A program made the translations under genes and the position numbers. Positions 44,231 to 52,451 of a stretch of DNA of 64,000 nucleotides are shown piece by piece. Numbering within the stretch: position 1 is the stretch's first letter; each line of letters starts with the position of its first letter. The notes below the pieces were generated by a model. The model searched no databases. It was not told where the DNA came from and was given only the letters and a program-made list of their open reading frames with translations. Source of the DNA: CAJXMH01 sp964001305 (lineage in GTDB: Bacteria > Bacteroidota > Bacteroidia > Flavobacteriales_E > Vicingaceae); contig CAXFAI010000007.1 of the NCBI GenBank assembly GCA_964001305.1, positions 1-64,000 on the forward strand, given 5' to 3'.

Positions 44231-46684
44231 ATGAAAAAAGTTTCCTTTTTGCTGTTTTTGGCAATTTCCTTACTTCAACTAAAGGCACAACGCAACATAG
44301 AAAGCTCTGCTGACATCTTGCATGAGTTAAAAAAATTACAAGTTGTTGGAAATGCACTATATGTAGCAGCTCATCCGGATGATGAAAATACCCGCCTAAT
44401 TGCATGGCTTGAAAATGAACGCATGGTTCGTACTGCCTATCTTTCATTAACTAGAGGTGATGGTGGACAAAACTTAGTGGGCACCGAAAAAGGAGACGCC
44501 ATGGGTACGCTAAGAACTCAAGAATTATTGGAAGCCAGAAAAGAAGATGGCGGAGAACAATTTTTCTCAAGGGTTGACGATTTCGGTTACTCCAAAACGG
44601 CGGATGAAACTTTTGAGAAATGGAACAAGGATGAAGTGCTTTCTGATGTAGTTTATGTCATCCGCAAGTTTAAGCCAGATGTCATTGTTACTCGTTTTCC
44701 GCCAGATAGCCGCGGTGGACATGGGCATCACACTGCCTCTTCTATTTTAGCGGAAGAAGCATTTAAACTAGCTGCAGACCCAAATGCTTATCCCGAACAA
44801 CTCAAAGAACTTGATACTTGGCAAGCCAAAAGAATTTTATGGGATGTTTATTGGTGGAATGAAGAAGTAAAAAATGAGGCATTAGAAAAAGGTGGAATTG
44901 TAGAAGCAAACATTGGAGCTTACAATGCCAATTTGGGGCTTTCCTATTCTGAAATTGCAGCCGATAGTCGTTCGCAGCACAAAAGTCAGGGTTTTGGGGT
45001 TGCGAGAACCAGAGGAAACAAAATAGAGTACTTGCAGCACACCGATGGTGACCAAGCAGAAAACGACCTTTTTGAAAGAGTTGGCCTCAGCTGGAAGCGC
45101 GTAAAAGGAGGCGCTGAAATTGAAAAGCAAATTAAAGCGATCATTGAATCCTACAATCCAAGCTCCCCTTCAAATTCAGTAGCTGATTTGGTCAACTTAC
45201 ATGAATCAGTAAAAGAAATGGAACCCAATCCTTATCAAGAACAGAAGCTTGCCGACATAAAAAACTTAATTAAAGCCGCTGCAGGAATTAAAGTAGAAGC
45301 ACTAGCAAAGGATTACAACTATGTATATGGCGACAGCATTTCTGGAGATTTTATTCTTTTAAATAGAAGCGACTTAGACATTACAATACAGGAATTAGAC
45401 CCAAGTATTCAGGCTAATACAAAGCCACAATCTTTAAGCAACAATGAAGCGGTTAACTTGGAGTTTGCCTTTGTAAGTAAGAGTAAAATTTCTCACCCTT
45501 TCTGGTTGCCTTATGAAAACTATCAAGAAGCGCTTGCAATAAATCCTGATTTGAGATGTGCGGCAGAAGCCGGTCCAATCAAGCATTTTAGTTACACGCT
45601 AAACGTAGCTGGAACAAACATTACTTTTTCAGAACCTATCGATTACAAATGGTCCGACCGAGTGAAAGGTGAATTACACCGGGATGTTGTGGTTTCTCCA
45701 AATGCTACGGTAACTCCTTCGGAGAAAGTTTACACCTTCACCTCTGAAACCCCCAAAAAGGTAAACTTTATTGCAGAGGCCAATCAAGTTGGAAAATCGT
45801 TTCTTATTTCAGCAAAACTGCCAAAAGGTTGGGAAGCTAAACCAAAGGAAATTAGCTTTACCCCTTCATTTGTTGGCGAACAAGCTGCTTTGAGTTTTGA
45901 AATTTTTCCTCCTAAAAATGCTTCTCTAGGTGAACTGAGCTTTTTGATCAATGGCAAAGAGGCGAACTCCGTTCAGCGAATTGAATATGACCACATTCGC
46001 CCTCAAATACTATTTTCAAAAGCCAAAGCCAAAGTGGTTAAAATGGATATACAAAAAACAGCTACTAAAGTAGGTTACATAATTGGCAGCGGCGATGAAG
46101 TGGCTCAAAACTTAAGTCAAATTGGTTTTGAAGTGACGGAAATTGAAGCCGAAAAACTAGCAGTAACAGACTTAAGTCAGTTTGAAACCATTGTAGTAGG
46201 TATTCGGGCTTACAACATTCACGAAAGCATGAAAAACGGGAATACCCTTTTAAATGAATTTGTAAAAAATGGGGGTACGGTAATCGTTCAATACAACACC
46301 AGCAGAGGACTAAAAGTAAAAGAAATTGGCCCCTACCCTTTTGAGTTGACAAGAAACCGAGTAACCAAAGAAGAAGCGAAACCAACACTTTTAGATGAAA
46401 ATCATACCATTTTTAATCATCCCAATCAGTTAAATGACACCGACTTTGAAGGATGGGTGCAAGAAAGAGGTCTATACTTCGCAGGCAATTGGGATGAAAG
46501 ATATACACCAATCATCGCTTGGAATGATCCGGGTGAAGAGCCACAAAAAGGCAGTATTTTAGTTGCTGACTATGGAAAAGGAAAATTTATTTACACCGGT
46601 ATTTCGTTTTTTAGAGAACTTCCAGCAGGTGTACCAGGTGCCTTTCGATTGTTAAGCAATATGATTTCATACGGCCATGAATAA
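44231..46684 (+). CDS. Secreted PIG-L/LmbE deacetylase with C-terminal GATase-like domain
   Basis: 817 residues with a signal peptide (cut near LKAQ, 20). The PIG-L zinc motif is AHPDDE (47-52), with a further zinc histidine in SRGGHGHH (about 165). The middle region has beta-sandwich repeats, and the last about 200 residues (for example VGYIIGSGDEVAQNLSQIGFEV and VGIRAYN) look like a type I glutamine-amidotransferase-like fold. PIG-L enzymes deacetylate N-acetylglucosamine-containing substrates; here it is exported, so it may act on glycans. It overlaps the next small gene by 8 nt. Confidence 0.9.
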   Translation: MKKVSFLLFLAISLLQLKAQRNIESSADILHELKKLQVVGNALYVAAHPDDENTRLIAWLENERMVRTAYLSLTRGDGGQNLVGTEKGDAMGTLRTQELLEARKEDGGEQFFSRVDDFGYSKTADETFEKWNKDEVLSDVVYVIRKFKPDVIVTRFPPDSRGGHGHHTASSILAEEAFKLAADPNAYPEQLKELDTWQAKRILWDVYWWNEEVKNEALEKGGIVEANIGAYNANLGLSYSEIAADSRSQHKSQGFGVARTRGNKIEYLQHTDGDQAENDLFERVGLSWKRVKGGAEIEKQIKAIIESYNPSSPSNSVADLVNLHESVKEMEPNPYQEQKLADIKNLIKAAAGIKVEALAKDYNYVYGDSISGDFILLNRSDLDITIQELDPSIQANTKPQSLSNNEAVNLEFAFVSKSKISHPFWLPYENYQEALAINPDLRCAAEAGPIKHFSYTLNVAGTNITFSEPIDYKWSDRVKGELHRDVVVSPNATVTPSEKVYTFTSETPKKVNFIAEANQVGKSFLISAKLPKGWEAKPKEISFTPSFVGEQAALSFEIFPPKNASLGELSFLINGKEANSVQRIEYDHIRPQILFSKAKAKVVKMDIQKTATKVGYIIGSGDEVAQNLSQIGFEVTEIEAEKLAVTDLSQFETIVVGIRAYNIHESMKNGNTLLNEFVKNGGTVIVQYNTSRGLKVKEIGPYPFELTRNRVTKEEAKPTLLDENHTIFNHPNQLNDTDFEGWVQERGLYFAGNWDERYTPIIAWNDPGEEPQKGSILVADYGKGKFIYTGISFFRELPAGVPGAFRLLSNMISYGHE

Positions 46685-46820
46685 AGAAGAAAAAGAAAAT
46701 AAACTGGCTGATTCTCCTCCCTTTTTTAGCAGTTGGAAAGGCTTGTATCTTTTTATCCTTGCGGTAGAAGTAGCGCTTATTCTGTTGTTCATTTTAATTA
46801 CCAATACCTATCACGCATGA
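46677..46820 (+). CDS. 47-residue single-helix membrane protein between PIG-L and SSS transporter
   Basis: Starts MNKEEKENKLADSPPFFS, followed by one transmembrane helix (about 22-42) and ends NTYHA. It overlaps the PIG-L stop by 8 nt and the transporter start by ATGA, so all three are coupled. Too short to place in a family. The size and position suggest a transporter accessory protein. Confidence 0.75.
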   Translation: MNKEEKENKLADSPPFFSSWKGLYLFILAVEVALILLFILITNTYHA

Positions 46821-48511
46821 AAGAATTTGGCTGGATAGATTGGACCGTCATGCTTGGCACCTTATTTTTTATTGTGGCGTATGGCGTTTGGAAAACGAGA
46901 GGTAGCAAAAACATAAAAGGTTATTTACTAGGTGGCAAAGAATCCAATTGGTGGACGATTGGTTTGTCAGTAATGGCAACCCAAGCTTCAGCAATCACTT
47001 TTCTATCTACCCCTGGCCAAGCTTACATGGAAGGCATGGGCTTTGTGCAATTTTACTTTGGCTTACCCCTTGCCATGATTATCATATCTACGGTTTTTAT
47101 TCCACTTTACTACAAGCTTAAAGTTTACACTGCCTATGAGTTTTTAGAATCGCGTTTCGATAATAAAACGCGGTTACTAACGGCCTCGCTCTTTCTTTTA
47201 CAAAGAGGTTTAGCAGCCGGAATCACCATTTATGCTCCGGCGATTATTCTATCTCAAATTATTGGTTGGAGTTTAAACTTCACCATTTTCTTCATTGGGG
47301 CATTGGTAATTATATATACCGTTTCCGGTGGGACCAAAGCCGTTTCTCAAACCCACAAGCAGCAAATGGGAGTTATCTTTTTGGGCATGTTTATAGCCTG
47401 TGGCTTTTTAATTGCCTACCTCACCGACCATCTTAGCTTTGGCGATGGAATAGAATTAGCCGGAGCCATGGATAAAATGCAAGTGATTGATTGGGATTTT
47501 AATCCGGGTAGTCGCTACAACATTTGGTCAGGGATTATTGGTGGATTGTTTTTACAACTCAGCTATTTTGGAACCGACCAATCGCAAGTACAACGCTATT
47601 TAAGTGGAAGTTCCGTAAAAGAAAGTAGATTGGGTTTAATGTTTAACGGTTTACTTAAAATCCCGATGCAGTTTTTTATTCTGTTTGTTGGAGTTTTGGT
47701 GTTCTTGTTTTATCAGTTTGTCATGCCTCCTTTGCATTTTAATCAAGCGAATGTAGACAAGGTTATGAATTCTGAATACGCTGCTGAATACCAAGCTATA
47801 GAAGCAGAACAAGCGGCTGTTTTTGAAAAAAAACAAGCCTTGATAACAACTTTTAAAAATGCCGAAGATAGAAAAGCGATTAAATCTGAAATTAATCAAC
47901 TACACCAAAAAGAACAGGCTTTAATGGCAGAAAGCAAAGCCTTAATCAAGCAAGCAGATGCTGATGCCGAAACCCAAGATGATGACTACATCTTCATCAC
48001 TTTTGTAATCAATTATTTACCAGTTGGTATTGTTGGTTTGCTATTAGCTGTAATTTTTTCAGCAGCCATGTCGTCTACATCGGCTGAGCTAAACGCCCTT
48101 GCTTCCACCACTACCGTTGACATTTACAAAAGAAACATCAATCAAAATGGGGATGAAAAACACTACTTAAATCGCTCTAAACTTTTTACTTTGATGTTTG
48201 GCTTGTTTGCTATTGCTTTTGCGGCCATGGCCAGTTTATTCGATAATCTAATAGAAGCGGTTAACATTTTAGGCTCTCTTTTCTACGGAACCATTTTGGG
48301 CATTTTCTTGGTTGCTTTCTTTTTTAAATGGGTGAAAGGAAATGCTGTTTTTGTAGCGGCTTTAATTTCTCAAGCCATCATTATTTTGCTGTATACCTTA
48401 AATCGCATGGAAGTAATTGACATCGGTTATCTGTGGTACAACCTAATTGCTCCTGCATTGGTGGTGGGAATGGCAATAGTATTGGAGAGAACTAAGCCAT
48501 CTGCTCAATAA
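46817..48511 (+). CDS. Sodium/solute symporter (SSS family)
   Basis: 564 residues from the ATG at 46817, about 13 helices. SSS hallmarks are the GGKESNWWTIGLSVMATQASAITFLSTPG segment near the start and YTVSGGTKAV near 190. A charged helical insert (residues about 307-391, EYAAEYQAIEAEQ...) sits in a loop between helices. Likely imports sugars or other organic solutes with sodium. The frame has an earlier ATG at 46733 that lies inside the small membrane gene; the later start matches the family and the ATGA overlap. Confidence 0.92.
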   Translation: MKEFGWIDWTVMLGTLFFIVAYGVWKTRGSKNIKGYLLGGKESNWWTIGLSVMATQASAITFLSTPGQAYMEGMGFVQFYFGLPLAMIIISTVFIPLYYKLKVYTAYEFLESRFDNKTRLLTASLFLLQRGLAAGITIYAPAIILSQIIGWSLNFTIFFIGALVIIYTVSGGTKAVSQTHKQQMGVIFLGMFIACGFLIAYLTDHLSFGDGIELAGAMDKMQVIDWDFNPGSRYNIWSGIIGGLFLQLSYFGTDQSQVQRYLSGSSVKESRLGLMFNGLLKIPMQFFILFVGVLVFLFYQFVMPPLHFNQANVDKVMNSEYAAEYQAIEAEQAAVFEKKQALITTFKNAEDRKAIKSEINQLHQKEQALMAESKALIKQADADAETQDDDYIFITFVINYLPVGIVGLLLAVIFSAAMSSTSAELNALASTTTVDIYKRNINQNGDEKHYLNRSKLFTLMFGLFAIAFAAMASLFDNLIEAVNILGSLFYGTILGIFLVAFFFKWVKGNAVFVAALISQAIIILLYTLNRMEVIDIGYLWYNLIAPALVVGMAIVLERTKPSAQ

Positions 48512-48512
48512 A

Positions 48513-49574
48513 CTAAGAACCTTTTTTTTCGAGTTCTTCCAACTTGTATTTTTCTAACTGACCGTATTCTGCCATATGAATCAGGTTAATATCCTGATTG
48601 TACAATTTATAAGATTTCCAAATGGGAGGGTTTTTAGCGAAGAGATCAAGTAAAGAGTACAAAAATGAATTTTTAAAGCAGTACAAAGGTGGTAACCAAC
48701 GATATCCTACTCCAATTGAATCACCTACATTCTTTACAGCATGCCAATAAAAAGGAGGATTCCACAACACATCACCCGGCTTTAGATGAACAGAATAGGA
48801 ATCGATGTACTTGAATAATCCATATGGAGCTTCATAATTGGGCTCAAAAGGGTCAAAAGGCAATCCTTCTTTGCGGCATGGTGCACTTCGATACACATTT
48901 CTAACTGGTTCCGGATCAATGATAGCTGTGTGCATGGGATGATAAAGCATCCACTTTTTTTCACCTACAACTTGTGTAAATAAATTACATTGATTGGCAT
49001 TGTGCAAAGGCGTTAATGAACCATCTCCTCCAATAAAAACTTGAAAAGCTTCAAAGGCAGTTAACGGATTCCGTCTTTCCCTCAACCATTTATAATCAAA
49101 ATCGAGAATGTGTTCGGGATGTTTTTCTAAAAGTGGATAAAATCGATAATACTTTCCCTTTCCTTCTTTAATTCCATCAATTATATCGGCCAATGTCATC
49201 CTTTCATAAGGGTCTTCCATTCGCTTTTGGTCCATCACAATAATTTCATCGGTACCATGAAGCTGTTTAAAATAATCCAAGCCCCAATTTTTAACGCAAT
49301 CCCATTCTTTGGCAGCTCCTTCTAAAATTACTGGTTTTCCTTTGCTTAAATATTGCTCCTTAAATTCCTTTAAGCTCAAATCCTTTCGTCTTTCTAAAGG
49401 AATTACCTTTCCCTCCCCTTTCTCCTTTAAGGAATCCAACAAACGATGGTAATACTTTCTTCTTTGCCCCTCTGTCATTTTATGGGCTTTGGGTCTGCCA
49501 AAAAAATGATCCATAAACTGATAGCAACCGTATTGAAATCGTTGAAAATTTGAGATATTATTTCTTATTTCCAT
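48513..49574 (-). CDS. Cupin_8/JmjC-type protein with His-x-Ala in place of His-x-Asp
   Basis: 353 residues, a cupin_8/JmjC fold. By alignment to FIH: T188-P-L-H191-N-A193 (FIH T196, H199, D201), N197 (FIH N205), K206 in GEKKW (FIH K214), and H278 in NPPFYWHAV (FIH H279). Every 2-oxoglutarate- and iron-related position is kept except the carboxylate, which is alanine. This is the same change found in Fe/2OG halogenases. It is a tandem paralogue of 49617-50705. Its stop is 1 nt from the SSS transporter stop. It could be an oxidase, a halogenase or a non-catalytic binder. Confidence 0.85.
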   Translation of the reverse strand: MEIRNNISNFQRFQYGCYQFMDHFFGRPKAHKMTEGQRRKYYHRLLDSLKEKGEGKVIPLERRKDLSLKEFKEQYLSKGKPVILEGAAKEWDCVKNWGLDYFKQLHGTDEIIVMDQKRMEDPYERMTLADIIDGIKEGKGKYYRFYPLLEKHPEHILDFDYKWLRERRNPLTAFEAFQVFIGGDGSLTPLHNANQCNLFTQVVGEKKWMLYHPMHTAIIDPEPVRNVYRSAPCRKEGLPFDPFEPNYEAPYGLFKYIDSYSVHLKPGDVLWNPPFYWHAVKNVGDSIGVGYRWLPPLYCFKNSFLYSLLDLFAKNPPIWKSYKLYNQDINLIHMAEYGQLEKYKLEELEKKGS

Positions 49575-49616
49575 GAGGTAAAGAATTCAGCTAAATGTAA
49601 GTATAAACGCATGTTA

Positions 49617-50705
49617 TTAATTGGCTTTCTTACCTTTTTTTGACAAGTACTCCTCTAGCCTTCCCGTTTCTAATAAGTGTATAAAATTTCCATCTTCCTT
49701 GGCTACTTTCAACGATTTCCAAATGGGTGGATCAAAAACTAAAAAATCTAGTAATGAATAAAGTGCTGAAATTTTAAAGCAATAAAAGGGAGAAAACCAA
49801 CGATAACCTACGCCTATAGACATCCCTTGATTTTGTACCGCATGCCAATAAAAAGGCGGATTCCATAAAACATCTCCCGGTTTAAGATGAGCTGTAAACC
49901 CATTGATATAACGAAAGAGTTCATAAGGCGAAGAATAATCCGCTTGAAATGGATTAAAAGGACCACTTGGCTTTTTATGTGGTGCACTTCGGTAAATCTT
50001 CTTCCCCATTTTAGGGTCGATGATGGCAGTATTGTGATGATGATATAAATACCATTGTTTTTCACCAACCACTTGGGTAAACAAATTACACAAATTGGCA
50101 CTGTGAATAGGCGTTAACGTTTTATCTCCGCCAAGAAAGACTTGAAATGATTCAAATAAGGCGGTTGAATTTCGATGTGCTTTTAACCATTTGTAATCAA
50201 AATCAAGAATATGTTCAGGGTGCTTTTGTAATAAAGGATAAAAGCGATAATACCTTCCATTGCCAGTATTTATGCCATCTATTACTTCTGCTAATGTGGT
50301 ATGCAAGTATTCATTTTCAATTTTCTCTTGGTCTGCCACAACAATTTCATCCTCCCCATGTAATTCTTTGAAATAAGAGAAACTCCATTTTTTAACACAA
50401 GACCAATCCTTAGCAGCATTCTCTAATACGACTGGAATTCCTTTTTTTAAATAATGAGCTTTAAACTCTTTTACACTAAGATTACTTCTTCTTTCAATGG
50501 GTAATACTTGTCCCTCCCCCCTTTCTTTTAAGTAAGCCAATAAGTTTCTATAATACCTTCTGCGGCTATTCTTGGTTAAGGAAAATCCTTTTTCACTTCC
50601 CACAAAATGATCTAAAGCATGGTATATTCCATATTGAAGCCTTTGCGAAAACTGTAGATTGCTTTTTAATGACATGTCGTTTTGACTACTTTGACTTTTC
50701 GCCAT
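49617..50705 (-). CDS. Cupin_8/JmjC-type protein, second paralogue, also His-x-Ala
   Basis: 362 residues. Equivalent positions are H201-S-A203, N207, K216 (GEKQW) and H288 (NPPFYWHAV). So the same iron-carboxylate loss is seen in both copies, although the intervening residue differs (N versus S). The start may be ATG 50705 or the in-frame ATG 50675 that aligns with the other paralogue. It lies 42 nt upstream of the other copy on the minus strand. Confidence 0.85.
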   Translation of the reverse strand: MAKSQSSQNDMSLKSNLQFSQRLQYGIYHALDHFVGSEKGFSLTKNSRRRYYRNLLAYLKERGEGQVLPIERRSNLSVKEFKAHYLKKGIPVVLENAAKDWSCVKKWSFSYFKELHGEDEIVVADQEKIENEYLHTTLAEVIDGINTGNGRYYRFYPLLQKHPEHILDFDYKWLKAHRNSTALFESFQVFLGGDKTLTPIHSANLCNLFTQVVGEKQWYLYHHHNTAIIDPKMGKKIYRSAPHKKPSGPFNPFQADYSSPYELFRYINGFTAHLKPGDVLWNPPFYWHAVQNQGMSIGVGYRWFSPFYCFKISALYSLLDFLVFDPPIWKSLKVAKEDGNFIHLLETGRLEEYLSKKGKKAN

Positions 50706-50856
50706 GTTTAGAATTGAAATATAAGATTAACTAAATTTTCCATGTATTCTCTGTATCTAATCTTAATTTCAATCATCAAGACTTGCTTTAAAAAATACGA
50801 TCATTTGCCTAGGTCTACAATGCTTATCTTGCACCTTCTTTCAATCAAAATCCATT

Positions 50857-52389
50857 ATGAGATTCCAACTACTTTCTTTACTAATAACGGCTATTTTTTA
50901 TTTTTCAAACATTAACCCTATATCTTGCCAAATCACCTACGAAGAACGAATTGAGTTTGAACTAAAAGATGGTTTTGATGCAGACTTTATCATTCCACAA
51001 GGTAAAGCAGGTTTTTTACTTATAACTGAAGATCAAAAATCAAAAGGAAAGGAAACCAATTGGGAATATCGTTTTTACAATAATCAATTAAAAGAGGAGG
51101 AAGTTAAACGTTTATCGATTGATAAAAAGTTTAGCTCTTTCAATTCTTTTCAACACCAAGAGGCAAGCTATACCTTTTTTAAAAATAAAAAGGGTGAATT
51201 TGAAATTATTATATCCGAAAAAAGCGACAACAGTATAAGTCGCACCAAGGGAAGCATTCCTAAAAAATTTGAAGTGGGCTCCTTTTATGTGTTAAATGAA
51301 TTTGCATATCTCAGTGGAAAAATCAAGAAATCACCTGCACTAATTGCTATCAACTTAAACTCTGGCCTATCAAAAATTATCCCGCTAAACATTGGTGATT
51401 TTAAGCCCAAGGATACCAAAATTGTGAACTTTCAAGTTAAACCAAAGTCGAATGAGTTTATCCTTTTTATGTCGGGAATTGATAGCAGGAAAGAGAGTGA
51501 TATGTATATGCTTATAGGAGAAGAAAATCGGATAAAGTCTAAAAGTTTAAAGCGGGCAAATAAAGGTTCAAAAAACATTATTTCTATATCTGATTCAAAA
51601 CTGAATGATCAAGAGTATACCATTACGGGAACTTATGGTGAAAATAGCATAAGTACTTCTAAAGGCATCTTTTTTGGAAAAATGGACACTAAAAAAGTTC
51701 GTTTTATCCACTTTACTAAGTTTTTAGATTTGAAAGACTTTCTAAGTTATTTACCTGAAAAGAAGCAAGATAAAATTGAAAAAAAGAGAAATAAGAAAAA
51801 GAAGAAAGGCAAAGATGTAAAACTCAGTTATTTCATTTCAGACCATGATGTAATTAAAACCGAAGATGGTGGCTTTATACTAATCGGTGAGGCTTACTAC
51901 CCTACTTATCGAACAGAAGCTAGGACAACTTATGTAAATGGTCAAGCTACTACAACTTATGTTACCGTTTTTGACGGCTATCAGTATACGCATGCCATAG
52001 TCACCAAATTTTCAGCTGAGGGAGAGCTTATTTGGGATAATTCATTTAAAATGTATCCTTTAAAAAAACCATTTACAGTAACCCAATTTATTTCTGTTTT
52101 TGGCACCAGCAAAGGAGCAATCAATTTAGCTTATTCAGATAGTGGCTCTATACATACTAAATCGATTAGCGATACGGATGGTAAAGTGCTCTCGGAAAAA
52201 GAGTCTGAGAAAATAAACACAGGATTTGAGGGAGACAAGACAAAAAGTACTAACAGCGATTTGAATTATTGGTATGACAATTACTTCATTGTTTATGGCT
52301 TTCAAACCATTAAAAACAAAGGGGACGATAAAGATAAAAGAGGTAAACGAAAAGTATTTTTTGTGAGTAAAGTAAAGTTTGAATCATAG
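50857..52389 (+). CDS. Secreted protein of unknown function with lysine-rich segment
   Basis: 510 residues with a signal peptide (MRFQLLSLLITAIFYF...ISCQ). The body has repeated strand-turn segments, beta-propeller-like (FIIPQGKAGFLLI, EYTITGTYGENSI, GGFILIGEAYYP), and a lysine-rich stretch (KIEKKRNKKKKKGKDVK) near 307-323. No conserved domain is recognised. A TTG-started tail-specific protease gene follows 62 nt later, and a second unknown secreted gene comes after that. Confidence 0.65.
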   Translation: MRFQLLSLLITAIFYFSNINPISCQITYEERIEFELKDGFDADFIIPQGKAGFLLITEDQKSKGKETNWEYRFYNNQLKEEEVKRLSIDKKFSSFNSFQHQEASYTFFKNKKGEFEIIISEKSDNSISRTKGSIPKKFEVGSFYVLNEFAYLSGKIKKSPALIAINLNSGLSKIIPLNIGDFKPKDTKIVNFQVKPKSNEFILFMSGIDSRKESDMYMLIGEENRIKSKSLKRANKGSKNIISISDSKLNDQEYTITGTYGENSISTSKGIFFGKMDTKKVRFIHFTKFLDLKDFLSYLPEKKQDKIEKKRNKKKKKGKDVKLSYFISDHDVIKTEDGGFILIGEAYYPTYRTEARTTYVNGQATTTYVTVFDGYQYTHAIVTKFSAEGELIWDNSFKMYPLKKPFTVTQFISVFGTSKGAINLAYSDSGSIHTKSISDTDGKVLSEKESEKINTGFEGDKTKSTNSDLNYWYDNYFIVYGFQTIKNKGDDKDKRGKRKVFFVSKVKFES

Positions 52390-52451
52390 AAGGACTTTTT
52401 TAGCAGGAATTGCTCATTTTTGAAATTCTTATAGACTTTCACTTCATTCGA

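Noticed and set aside
46733..46816. Upstream extension of the SSS transporter
   Set aside because: Out of line with the family and inside the overlapping 47-residue gene, whose stop overlaps the transporter ATG.
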